From a virus: a stretch of 36,909 nucleotides of DNA. The notes beneath the pieces were generated by a model, which made no database searches, was not told where the DNA came from, and saw nothing but the letters and a program-made list of their open reading frames with translations. Numbering within the stretch: the first letter of the stretch is position 1; the number at the start of each line of letters is the position of its first letter. The DNA is taken from the IMG/VR virus record IMGVR_UViG_3300025853_000264, positions 1 to 36,909 of that record; one strand, given 5' to 3'. Below, in pieces: positions 22,691-30,867 of the stretch. The position numbers and the translations under genes were made by a program.

Positions 22691-23569
22691 TTAGTTGCCT
22701 CCTCCCCAAGCGTTGCCGAACCCTTTCATGAAATCGCTGCTACTAGTGCTCATCATGTTTCCAAAGCCACCCATCACGCCGGATGTGACCGCTCCACCTA
22801 CAGCTCCTAGCACCGTGTTCCATGGATTATTCTGAGCCTTAGCGATGGCGTTCTGGCTCTGCTGCTGGTAGCTGTTCATGGCGAACTGAGTGCCCATCTG
22901 ACCAGCGTTAGGATTCAGTCCCATGCCTTGCTGGATTCCCATCGGGTTGAAAGCAGCTGCACCTTGTTGGGCTCCACTGATTGCACCGAACTGGGCTACC
23001 GGGGTAACACCGCTCAAGAAGCTGGCTGCGTTGGCTAGGCGCTGCTGTCTCAAACGTATGCCAGCATCACCCAGAGCGAATGCCTCAGCTTGCCCAGCTG
23101 CATCCCCGAGGATGTTGCCTCGGGCTGCTTGGGCTCCTCGAACGTTTTGCTCCACTTGAGATTGAAGCTCGGACCCTAATCCGTAACCGGCTTCAAGATC
23201 CCTGACGGCTTCCTCTCCCAGCATTTTGCGAACTTTGGTTCCTAGAGGATCAGACAGCTCCAGTTCTTTCATTCGCTGTGTGATGAACCGTTCCCCGAAT
23301 TTCTCTTGCGTGGAGATCTGAGCCTCAGCCAGCGTATCTGCTGATTCAGCCAGAAACTCGAGCTGCTGCCGGGTTTGATCAATGTCACCGTAACCTCCAA
23401 AGTCCACCGTCTTCGTATTGCCATCAGCGTCTGTGTAAGTTGCCGTTGTTCCCATGCGAGCTGCTGCCTCGATGAGTTTCCTCACAGGCAGCGTCTCAAT
23501 GTCCGCTTCTATGGCTTCCCGATTTGCTGCTGCGTAATCGGGTGGTGGTGGTGTCTTTGGTGATGACAT
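22691..23569 (-). CDS. Internal virion/ejection protein (T7 gp14-like position)
   Basis: This 292-aa protein begins MSSPKTPPPPDYAAANREA, has a helical middle rich in Ala and Gln, and a glycine-rich hydrophobic C-terminus (GAVGGAVTSGVMGGFGNMM), typical of podovirus internal proteins that insert in a membrane. AGGAG is six bases before the ATG, which lies inside the end of the upstream gene. It is followed without gap by the two larger ejection genes. Confidence 0.68.
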   Translation of the reverse strand: MSSPKTPPPPDYAAANREAIEADIETLPVRKLIEAAARMGTTATYTDADGNTKTVDFGGYGDIDQTRQQLEFLAESADTLAEAQISTQEKFGERFITQRMKELELSDPLGTKVRKMLGEEAVRDLEAGYGLGSELQSQVEQNVRGAQAARGNILGDAAGQAEAFALGDAGIRLRQQRLANAASFLSGVTPVAQFGAISGAQQGAAAFNPMGIQQGMGLNPNAGQMGTQFAMNSYQQQSQNAIAKAQNNPWNTVLGAVGGAVTSGVMGGFGNMMSTSSSDFMKGFGNAWGGGN

Positions 23570-23964
23570 AGAAATCTCCTGAGTTGGTTATACGTGTATT
23601 TGCGTATTCTGTTTTTACGGTGAGCCCAGTACGTCAGCTCGCCAGCGTTAGGTGTTGATCGTTTAAATATGTCGAGCATGTGCGAAGCCGAGACACCATC
23701 CCTCGACACCAGCTCATGAATGTAGACATCGCTTCCGCTCGGATCGGTCTGATTCCAGAACACGGCTTGAATGTCCCCGTCAAAGTCCTTGATCTGTTTG
23801 TGAGTCGAAAAGCTCGTGATCTCACCAGCTGACTCTGTGACCATGAGTGTTCCATCGTTGGCGTGAAACGTGAGGTGCGTGGCGATCTCTTCATCGCTCC
23901 AGTCGCTGAATACATTTCCGTGCCCGTGCTCATGTGCAAACCGTATGACATCGGCAATCTTCAC
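23509..23964 (-). CDS. Small internal protein, possible GNAT-like (T7 gp13-like)
   Basis: This 151-aa protein begins MKIADVIRFAHEHGHGNVF. It contains strand-helix patterns (GTLMVTESAGEITSF; AVFWNQTDPSGSDVYIHEL) like the small acetyltransferase-fold proteins that occupy the T7 gp13 position between nozzle and internal core genes. The C-terminus has an unusual histidine cluster (CHHQRHHHHPITQQQ) that is read from sequence overlapping the start of the next gene by 61 bp, so the tail may not be under its own selection. Confidence 0.6.
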   Translation of the reverse strand: MKIADVIRFAHEHGHGNVFSDWSDEEIATHLTFHANDGTLMVTESAGEITSFSTHKQIKDFDGDIQAVFWNQTDPSGSDVYIHELVSRDGVSASHMLDIFKRSTPNAGELTYWAHRKNRIRKYTYNQLRRFLCHHQRHHHHPITQQQIGKP

Positions 23965-25667
23965 TTCTGACTGTCCATGGTCTCCAGATAGGCTCCCATG
24001 TTCACATACCGCATCGCGATGTAGCGTTGCTCTGCTTCAGTGAGCCCAGCCTCTGCTAGTTGCTCGCTAGTACAGCTCGTGACCCTTACTTGAAACTCAC
24101 GCCCAGTGTCATTGCCAAGTAGACTCAAGTTGTGGCGAATCACCCCGGGAGTGCCGAGCACTGATGGCAGCGTAAAGTCCAGAGTGAGGTCGCCAGTCCC
24201 AGTAGCCAGCAGCTTGCCGCTGTCTATGCTCGATGGATCTAGGCCATCGACAATGAGCTCGACGTTGACTCGTGCCTTTGACTTAAAAAACTCCAGCTCA
24301 GCAAAGTCGCACTGCTTGGGGCTAACTGGATCATTGAACGTCATTGCCCGGGTAACGATCTCAAATGGAACCGGCTGAAATGTTCCGTCGAGGTTATCCG
24401 TGAAATCGTTCTCCGTTGTCGCGTCTTCATCGATGTGATCGCGGAGGTAGATGATGTTGTTGTGAGTAGTGTCTGGCCACACGAGCCGTCTGCGTTCACC
24501 CAGCGGCTCATAGATCTCAAACATCGACGGCTTCCACCCAGTCCAGATCCCGGCCCATGACTTTGTGTTGGTGTCGTAAACGATAGTGACGTTTGGAACC
24601 GTGCTGTTGAGGTAAGGCACGGTGAGCATGTAGCGACCACGCCAAAAAGCGGCGCACGACTTGCCAGCATACGACCAGTTAATTTTCTCGATGATGTCTT
24701 GAATCGGCAGAGACAGAGGATCGCTTGTTCCGATCTGGTCTTGCTGGAAAGCTGTGCCTACAGAGCGAATGCCATCACGAGAGAGGAAAAGAATGTCGTC
24801 GCCCACGCGCACAGCTGACTTCTCAGCCAAACATCCCACACGATCCGACACGAGCTGACTCTGGTAGTTGGCTACCGTTTCAGCTGGGCTCGCGTTCACG
24901 ATGTGTATGCTGTTCTCTTTCAGAACTGCTATACGAAAGTCCTTAAACGGCACGATAGAAACGATCTTATCAGATCTACCATCGCCAATACGCATTGAGC
25001 TGGCAGTTTCAAAGATGTCGGTGGCCGGATCATCAGCGGCAGCAGCGTTTGGGAGAATCTTAGAGAAATGCAGCTCGTCAATGCCGTTGGCGCAAACAAG
25101 TCTGAACTGATGAGCAGTGAGGCATCTTACGTTCTCCGGGGAGTCAGTGTCAGCAATCTCAACAGCAACGTCATAACTAACAATGCTGTCCACATCATCC
25201 CAAATACTATCCCCATTATCATCAACCAGAATATCCTCGGTTCCGGTTTGTCGGATAACGAGTATGTCTCCCGATCCGTCTGTGAAGTAAACCGCTCCAT
25301 TGATCTCAGTTGCACTGCATTTGTGTGGCTCCGCGCTGGCGTCATACTCTGCATCAAATAGCATCCCAGTGCCCGTCTCTGCATGAAGATAGACGTTGCC
25401 GTCAGCGAAGATCATCAAGCCGTAATCCCAGATAGAGATACGGAGAGAGATGATAGCGTGAATGACACCGTAAGTGTCAGTCGCTAGGTAATGGCCACCA
25501 CGACGAGATTTGGTGATGCCAGAGGTAGAGAGCTCGACGTTCTTTAAGAATGACGCCGCTTGAGGCGGTATGGTCGATGCACGCCCATAGGAATTGACAC
25601 CGCCAATGAGCGGCTGAGAGTCAAATACCAAAGGGTCATCTGTTCCGTCATTGAAGTGAACCGGCAT
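23961..25667 (-). CDS. Tail nozzle/stabilisation protein
   Basis: This 568-aa protein has blade-like repeats across residues ~80-400: GVIHAIISLRISIWDYGLMI, then AVYFTDGSGDIL, RLVCANGIDELHFSKIL, GDGRSDKIVSIVPF and GDDILFLSRDGIRSVG. This pattern is typical of the beta-propeller nozzle that closes the short tail (functional equivalent of T7 gp12 or P22 gp10). The C-terminus looks like beta-sandwich. It overlaps the small internal-protein gene by 4 bp and follows the adaptor. Confidence 0.75.
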   Translation of the reverse strand: MPVHFNDGTDDPLVFDSQPLIGGVNSYGRASTIPPQAASFLKNVELSTSGITKSRRGGHYLATDTYGVIHAIISLRISIWDYGLMIFADGNVYLHAETGTGMLFDAEYDASAEPHKCSATEINGAVYFTDGSGDILVIRQTGTEDILVDDNGDSIWDDVDSIVSYDVAVEIADTDSPENVRCLTAHQFRLVCANGIDELHFSKILPNAAAADDPATDIFETASSMRIGDGRSDKIVSIVPFKDFRIAVLKENSIHIVNASPAETVANYQSQLVSDRVGCLAEKSAVRVGDDILFLSRDGIRSVGTAFQQDQIGTSDPLSLPIQDIIEKINWSYAGKSCAAFWRGRYMLTVPYLNSTVPNVTIVYDTNTKSWAGIWTGWKPSMFEIYEPLGERRRLVWPDTTHNNIIYLRDHIDEDATTENDFTDNLDGTFQPVPFEIVTRAMTFNDPVSPKQCDFAELEFFKSKARVNVELIVDGLDPSSIDSGKLLATGTGDLTLDFTLPSVLGTPGVIRHNLSLLGNDTGREFQVRVTSCTSEQLAEAGLTEAEQRYIAMRYVNMGAYLETMDSQK

Positions 25668-25669
25668 CT

Positions 25670-26653
25670 TTAGAATATGAAGTCATCCCGGTCGTATCCT
25701 CCGTCCGGGTTGGGTTGCAACACACTCACAGCTCCAGACTGGCCGCGCTCAAGATCACGCACGACATCCAACAGACTGGAGGCTTCCCCATACTTGATCT
25801 GCGCTTTCGCAAACTGGCGACTACGCTCTAACATGTCGCCCTCGGCGTAAGCGATCAGTGCATTGTCGATACCTCTGATCTGAGGCTCGTCATTATCGTT
25901 GCGGAGAGGTCGTAGGCGCTTCTTGCCCACAACAATCAAGTTCACATCTTCCCCAACAACGTACTCGGGCACGAGGTTCATTCGCAGCCTACACAAGCTG
26001 AAGCGTGTTTCTTCCGCTGGGATGGTGTGTGTGATCGCCCCGTTTGAGATGCGGACATAACCAGAAGTCACTGGCTTGCTGACGTAGTGGACTTCATCGA
26101 ACTCGACCGAGCCGTAGTATGATGTGTTGCTTAGCGTGAGAGTCTCGCTGACTGGGCGTCCATCTCGGATGCCTTTAAAGTAGACTTTGACGCCATCATC
26201 AGCCGAGCTGGAGTAAAGCCTTAGCATTACCCGGAACGGATCTGATGAAGTGGACTTACCGAAAGCTATGGGCTCGATCTCTGTGTAGCTCGCTGGAGTG
26301 CCCTCGCTGAACAATGCCTCTGGCTGAATACGGACGATGGCTTGCAGATCTCGGCAAGACATCAGAGCTGTCTCATACAGCACGTTGATCGGGCGAGCGA
26401 TCTCGTAAGGGAGAGTCAGCTCTTGCTCATACACGGAAGTCGTGGACCCAACGGTGTATGGGTTGTCGTCAGTCGTGTCCTTTGTTGGCAGCGTGAACTG
26501 TTCGATCTTGATGCTGTCTTTCCATAGACCCGTGTCGTAGATCATCTCGTGGCGCTGACGGATGAAGTCCTTACAGATTGCCACGGAAGTGCTATCGGTC
26601 TTGCCAACCTTTTTACACACGAAGTCTGCTATTGAGGAAAGTGTCATGCCCAA
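25670..26653 (-). CDS. Head-tail adaptor / tail tubular protein A-like
   Basis: This 327-aa protein has an N-terminal helical segment (SIADFVCKKVGKTDSTSVAI, then CKDFIRQRHEMIYDTGLW) typical of adaptors that bind the portal ring. Its middle is beta-rich (TLPYEIARPINVLY, YVRISNGAITHTIP). It lies directly before the nozzle gene, as gp11 does before gp12 in T7. Its start overlaps the preceding fibre-like gene by 10 bp. A role in the fibre base is the alternative. Confidence 0.65.
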   Translation of the reverse strand: MGMTLSSIADFVCKKVGKTDSTSVAICKDFIRQRHEMIYDTGLWKDSIKIEQFTLPTKDTTDDNPYTVGSTTSVYEQELTLPYEIARPINVLYETALMSCRDLQAIVRIQPEALFSEGTPASYTEIEPIAFGKSTSSDPFRVMLRLYSSSADDGVKVYFKGIRDGRPVSETLTLSNTSYYGSVEFDEVHYVSKPVTSGYVRISNGAITHTIPAEETRFSLCRLRMNLVPEYVVGEDVNLIVVGKKRLRPLRNDNDEPQIRGIDNALIAYAEGDMLERSRQFAKAQIKYGEASSLLDVVRDLERGQSGAVSVLQPNPDGGYDRDDFIF

Positions 26654-27660
26654 GCGTAAACTTTAAGTTTAAATTTACCTCCAGAAGCATCAGGCATATC
26701 GATAATGTTCCTGAGTGATTTATGCTGGATTGCCAACTTGGAAATGTTTGTGCCTCCAGACACCGTGATTGAGTCTTCAAACCGAATGTCAATGCTTGAA
26801 GAGTCGCTAGTTGTCGTGAAAGCCGGGAAATTAAAACTTGTTGAAAAGTAGTAAAGGTTGTGTCCCTCAACTTCGTCGCCAGTCACATACCCAGTATTAA
26901 TGTCTGATGATATGCAAACAGCAACAACTCGAACCAGTCTTGGCACACCGGATAGACCGTGAGTAAAGGTCACCACCCCACTCTCGCTGGATATGATTGT
27001 CGTGAGATCGCTGGTGGATGTGGCAGAGTAGTAGTTTGATCCAGAAGATGGGATTTGACCTCCTCCAAATGCCGTATCCAGACTGGATTTAGTGATTTTT
27101 TTAGGCGTGCCAGCATCCAGCACAAGAAACTCGTCAGCGTCTGCGATGTCTGAAGCTGACAAAGCTGTGAGGCCGTTTACGGTTTTGTACAGATCTTGTA
27201 TTTCAAGGCGCTTGTTAACCCCATACACCACTGACTTAGCAAAAAGTAGGTCCACTGGGTAAGGAGCCTCGAGCTTGTCATGATCACTGATCATTGCAGA
27301 GCTTACTCCAGATGCACCGAGCGTTGTGAATGAGGGAGCCGTCTCTGCACCTCCGCTCACGAGCACCGTGCCACTAGCGCCCACGTTCAGCGTGGTGAGG
27401 TCTCCAGTGGAATCAGTCTGAACCAAGTAACCCTCGGTAGTCTGGCCGGACTCAACCGATCCAAGGCTCACAGCCCCCGAAGTGATGTGGTTACTCGTGA
27501 TGGCTCCATCTGCAATGTGACGCGAGTCAATCGCATCATCTTGGATCATCGCAGAAGTGATGGTATCCGAACTGATGGTCGCATCGTTGACCATCGAGTT
27601 GAGCTTTGCCGCTGTGACGGTATCTCCGTCACTGAATACGTGTCCGGTGGTGAGTCCCAT
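26644..27660 (-). CDS. Tail fibre-like protein
   Basis: This 338-aa protein has an N-terminal stretch of short repeating units (TITSAMIQDDAIDSRHIADG and AITSNHITSGAV) typical of trimeric fibre shafts, then a Ser/Thr/Gly-rich middle and a beta-rich C-terminus (KLAIQHKSLRNI). No chaperone or enzyme motif is visible. It starts directly at the stop of the membrane-lipoprotein gene. Confidence 0.7.
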   Translation of the reverse strand: MGLTTGHVFSDGDTVTAAKLNSMVNDATISSDTITSAMIQDDAIDSRHIADGAITSNHITSGAVSLGSVESGQTTEGYLVQTDSTGDLTTLNVGASGTVLVSGGAETAPSFTTLGASGVSSAMISDHDKLEAPYPVDLLFAKSVVYGVNKRLEIQDLYKTVNGLTALSASDIADADEFLVLDAGTPKKITKSSLDTAFGGGQIPSSGSNYYSATSTSDLTTIISSESGVVTFTHGLSGVPRLVRVVAVCISSDINTGYVTGDEVEGHNLYYFSTSFNFPAFTTTSDSSSIDIRFEDSITVSGGTNISKLAIQHKSLRNIIDMPDASGGKFKLKVYAWA

Positions 27661-28121
27661 TAGATCAGATCTAGTAGTTTGCGGATCATGCCAAACGTGC
27701 CTTTGACTTTCTGATCCTTAACGATGCCTTTGATGATCGGGCTGACATCGATGTTGTTTTTCTTGAGCTCTTCCTTGAACTGGTTCCCGGCATCGAGAGC
27801 ACTGATGGTTGCCAGCTTGTAATGTCTGCCACGTATTGCGGCTGTGACCGCTAGGGCTGAAGTCAGAACAAACGTGATTAGTGATCCTAGAGGGAAGCCC
27901 AGCTCTTGAGGCAACTCAGCAACAGCTTCAGCTTTGCGGCGAACAACCCAGTTCGTCTGAGTTGTCACCATTTCAATCGGGCCAACTGGAGTGTTGACCG
28001 TATTGGTGCGGCTCGTGACTACTGGCTCATGAACGATGTCTGAGAGTTTCTCGAGCTGTTGACAGCCAGAGAACACGACAATCGCAGCTGCTAGGAATCC
28101 TATTTCAATCAAGTGTTTCAT
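27660..28121 (-). CDS. Membrane lipoprotein, possible one-piece spanin
   Basis: This 153-aa protein has a lipoprotein signal with lipobox VFSGC (Cys20), about 57 residues of polar sequence, one membrane helix (residues ~78-96, LGSLITFVLTSALAVTAAI) and a 57-residue basic C-terminus. A lipoprotein with a second membrane anchor is the layout of unimolecular spanins, which fuse the two membranes at lysis. The periplasmic part here is short for that task, so a holin accessory or exclusion protein is also possible. Its start overlaps the putative holin gene by 17 bp. Confidence 0.65.
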   Translation of the reverse strand: MKHLIEIGFLAAAIVVFSGCQQLEKLSDIVHEPVVTSRTNTVNTPVGPIEMVTTQTNWVVRRKAEAVAELPQELGFPLGSLITFVLTSALAVTAAIRGRHYKLATISALDAGNQFKEELKKNNIDVSPIIKGIVKDQKVKGTFGMIRKLLDLI

Positions 28122-28299
28122 TTTTATTCGACTTCTTATTCTTGTAGTCCCGGTATGCGCTTAGGCACTTGAATATGGTGTATGTCAATGTCGCCAGTGC
28201 TATGCAGACTCTGAGGACTGAATCCAGCTGGGACATCGTCACCGTCACGCCCAGCATCGACACCATCCCCACCTTTGCGTGCTCTGCCCACGTGTCCAC
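28105..28299 (-). CDS. Small membrane protein, putative holin
   Basis: This is about 64 aa from GTG 28299, 11 bp after the previous stop with GGTGA upstream; ATG 28266 is the alternative start (53 aa). It has one clear membrane helix (VCIALATLTYTIFKC), perhaps a second weaker one before it, and a highly basic tail (YRDYKNKKSNKNETLD). Size, charge and its place next to a membrane lipoprotein fit a holin that permits lysis. The endolysin-like gene is in another unit, so timing would be set separately. Confidence 0.6.
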   Translation of the reverse strand: MDTWAEHAKVGMVSMLGVTVTMSQLDSVLRVCIALATLTYTIFKCLSAYRDYKNKKSNKNETLD

Positions 28300-28310
28300 T
28301 GACTCACCTA

Positions 28311-28643
28311 CTAAGCCCAGACTCTCCGGGGTGTTGCTGGTGTTGGCGCGACGAGAAACCCATACAGCGGCACAGCGTTCTCGCCCTCGAGGCATCGCAG
28401 ATTTACGTGCCAGCCCGGCTGCGCCACTGGTGCTTCAATCTGGTTCCCCTCCTCGTCCCAGCTTCCGCCGGTGTAGATCACACCGAGGGTGTCGATGTTA
28501 CGGAACAGAGGACGTGATTCAGTCTCCGTCACAACTGGGTTCTCCGGATCGGTATTGTCCCAAGCGGTTGGAACCTCCTCGTAGAGGTAGGCCTTAGCCT
28601 GTGCCTCATCGTCGAATTTCAGCATTAAATCGGTGTAGTGCAT
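28311..28643 (-). CDS. Hypothetical protein in the tail/lysis region
   Basis: This 110-aa protein begins with MHYTDLMLKFDDEAQAKAYL, then acidic sequence (ESRPLFRNIDTLGVIYTGG), a GWHVNLRCLEGE strand and a Pro/Ala tail. Proteins of this look are common beside tail fibre genes of many phages. There is no membrane segment. Its stop is 11 bp before the putative holin start. Confidence 0.65.
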   Translation of the reverse strand: MHYTDLMLKFDDEAQAKAYLYEEVPTAWDNTDPENPVVTETESRPLFRNIDTLGVIYTGGSWDEEGNQIEAPVAQPGWHVNLRCLEGENAVPLYGFLVAPTPATPRRVWA

Positions 28644-28666
28644 ATCGAATGATTGAGTGTCAGTTG

Positions 28667-30511
28667 TTAGGAGGTGAGGGCTTGGAGGTTGGTTGAACTT
28701 AGCGGCTCAGAGTAAATCGCTAGTCGCTTGATGTGGCCGTTCCATTGCTTTCCGCCCGTCGGCTGGTCGCCAATTTGAAGCGTGGTGCTTAAAACAGGCA
28801 TGACGGCTGCGGTGTCGCTTTGAACTGCGCCTCCGTTGCCGCACGATTTAACGCTGTCGGTATCAACGCTAACGGCGACCCTAGTAACAGATGCCTCCTC
28901 GTTCAAATCGGCTTGCCGAACTCCTGAGTCATTAACCCAGAATTTATAGGCAGTAGAGGCCGAAGCGGCAGAGCTAAGGCGGAAAAATGTCAGATAGCTC
29001 GATGAGTCCCCCATACTAAATAGCCTCGGGTAATCACCTCGGCCACCCTCACCCTCTGCGACAATCGACACAGGTCCACCCGTGTAACCAATGTCAGCGG
29101 TGGCAACAGATAACGACTCACTTGCGCGAGTTGCGGTGCTGCCCTCGACTTTGATGTAACTGCTCGCCGCTCCCGTTTCCAGCTGCGCTCCCCATAGTAG
29201 GGCTCCTGAGTAGTCGTCACCGTCGAATGAGTCAGAGCCTCCACTGACTAATTTAAACAACACATTAGTGCTGGCCGAGGCAGCGGCATCTCCAGTAATT
29301 GAGCAGCGATACCACCCGTTTCCGCACCGTTCAATTGCAGCTGACCCACTGCTCACTGATGTGGAGCCATCTCCCGTCAGCGTAAACTGAACTGATGCAT
29401 CCCACGTTGCTGTGTTACCAGCTTGAAGTGTGAGCTGAGTCAGTCCGGCAGCTTTTGCGTAAACACTCAGCGTGTATGTCGTGCCGCTTGTGAACGAAAA
29501 CACTTTGGCAGCGTAGTGGGTTTCGCTTGCACCAGTGGCGTTCGCCGTTATGAGGTCCGCTGTCAGGTCGCCGGCTGGAGAGACCGCAGCATTTGGCTGG
29601 ACAGTCGTGCGGCCTTTGGACCAATACGCATTGTCAAACTCCTCACTCCGGTTGAGGAGGTTCGTGGCAGACCCCTCAATGAGAATGCCCATAGATTGCC
29701 CATCTGTTGATGGGTCGTATTCAAAGCGAGGTTGCCCAGCAGTGGCCACTGATTTAAGTGACGGGGCATACTGCCTGTGGATGGAGGTTGTGGTGGCGTT
29801 GTAGTCAGTCGCACCCGTAGTGCTTAGGCTGGCGAATGCAACGTCGATTGAGCTGGAGCCGTCTCCAGTGTAAGAAACCAAACCAAAATCGTTCGCCACT
29901 GGAGCAGCTACATCGCTGAACCCTATACTGACGTATGTAGGCCCAGAACCCGTTGCCTTGAAAACGCACTTGTAGTAGCCATTGCCAGACTCAGTCTGGG
30001 TGGCTGACAAATTAGTCAGAGTGCTGGACGACCCGTTGGACGTGTGGGTAGCCCCACCTGACAAATCGAAAGTGGCTAATCCAGCTGACTGTGAATTGGC
30101 TGGGGTGTATAATGCTAAATTTAAGTATCGGGTTCCTGATTTTCGCTTGGCATACACCACGAAAGCCAGTTCGCCTGAAGCTGACATTGACTGGTCAACT
30201 CTGTGATAGCTTGTTGCTGTATTTTCCAGCAGCGTAAACCCGTCAGTTCCTCCAGATGGGTCAGTCTGACCGCCAGTTATTGACGTTAAACCCTGATTGG
30301 TCCAACTGGTGTTTAAGTCGCTCGACTGGAGAAGTAGGTTTTCACTGCTTAGGTGTTTCTCATTACTCCAGTAATGCACCGCCGATGGCGCAGCATAGGT
30401 TGGTGGAGTGTCGGCACGACTGAATGTAGCCCGTGGGTCAATGCGGCCACCGTTGGCAAAGTCAGCTTGGAAGACTGGCCTAGTGGCTGGGAAGTTGTCT
30501 GAATATGCCAT
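28667..30511 (-). CDS. Large fibre/spike protein with repeated carbohydrate-binding-like domains
   Basis: This 614-aa protein begins MAYSDNFPATRPVFQADF and has at least two related beta-sandwich modules. Each has a 'WTNQGLT'/'YWSKGRT' start, a TASG/TYTLSVYAKA-type strand, NGYYKCVF / NGWYRCSITG, and a closing 'GAQLETG'-like strand. They resemble carbohydrate-binding modules on phage head or tail fibres. The C-terminus (GGPVSIVAEGEGG to WNGHIKRLAIYSE) looks like a laminin-G-type lectin domain. It likely contacts host surface glycans. It lies between two short tail-associated genes. Confidence 0.75.
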   Translation of the reverse strand: MAYSDNFPATRPVFQADFANGGRIDPRATFSRADTPPTYAAPSAVHYWSNEKHLSSENLLLQSSDLNTSWTNQGLTSITGGQTDPSGGTDGFTLLENTATSYHRVDQSMSASGELAFVVYAKRKSGTRYLNLALYTPANSQSAGLATFDLSGGATHTSNGSSSTLTNLSATQTESGNGYYKCVFKATGSGPTYVSIGFSDVAAPVANDFGLVSYTGDGSSSIDVAFASLSTTGATDYNATTTSIHRQYAPSLKSVATAGQPRFEYDPSTDGQSMGILIEGSATNLLNRSEEFDNAYWSKGRTTVQPNAAVSPAGDLTADLITANATGASETHYAAKVFSFTSGTTYTLSVYAKAAGLTQLTLQAGNTATWDASVQFTLTGDGSTSVSSGSAAIERCGNGWYRCSITGDAAASASTNVLFKLVSGGSDSFDGDDYSGALLWGAQLETGAASSYIKVEGSTATRASESLSVATADIGYTGGPVSIVAEGEGGRGDYPRLFSMGDSSSYLTFFRLSSAASASTAYKFWVNDSGVRQADLNEEASVTRVAVSVDTDSVKSCGNGGAVQSDTAAVMPVLSTTLQIGDQPTGGKQWNGHIKRLAIYSEPLSSTNLQALTS

Positions 30512-30525
30512 TGGTGACCTCTCCG

Positions 30526-30819
30526 TTATTCAGTTGGAGTTTCGGTAGCGTCTGATTCTGGCTCAGTTGCCACCTCAGCAGCATCAGCGGCTTTCTTCGC
30601 AGCCCAGTCAGCTTTGACTGCATCAGTGAAAACTGCATTGCAGATGGCTTGGACGTTAGGCTCGGCCTGACTCCAGTCAGAGTCCGGCTGCATCACGCAA
30701 CGTTCAAACGAGGCGGCGAGTTCGTTGCCGTCTTCGACAACACTAATGCGCTTACGGCATTGAACGGCGTATGGAGGGACAAATTCGATTTTGTCGCAGT
30801 ATGTTTTCTTCTCAATCAT
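30526..30819 (-). CDS. Hypothetical tail-region protein
   Basis: This 97-aa protein begins with MIEKKTYCDKIEFVPPYAVQ, with a C-terminal helix and an Ala/Glu/Thr-rich disordered tail (KKAADAAEVATEPESDATET). It carries three cysteines in the first 60 residues. No family is known to me. It lies between two fibre genes in the late operon. Confidence 0.6.
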   Translation of the reverse strand: MIEKKTYCDKIEFVPPYAVQCRKRISVVEDGNELAASFERCVMQPDSDWSQAEPNVQAICNAVFTDAVKADWAAKKAADAAEVATEPESDATETPTE

Positions 30820-30841
30820 AGTATTATTGGTTGTGGTCCAT

Positions 30842-30858
30842 CCCAGTCTCCGACTGGG
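30842..30858. other. Intergenic hairpin between two fibre genes
   Basis: CCCAGTC (30842-30848) and GACTGGG (30852-30858) form a perfect 7-bp stem with a three-base loop in the 48-bp gap between the 487-aa fibre and the 97-aa gene. There is no T-run on either side, so it is more likely an mRNA-processing or attenuation element than a terminator. Confidence 0.5.
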
Positions 30859-30867
30859 GTAAATTGC

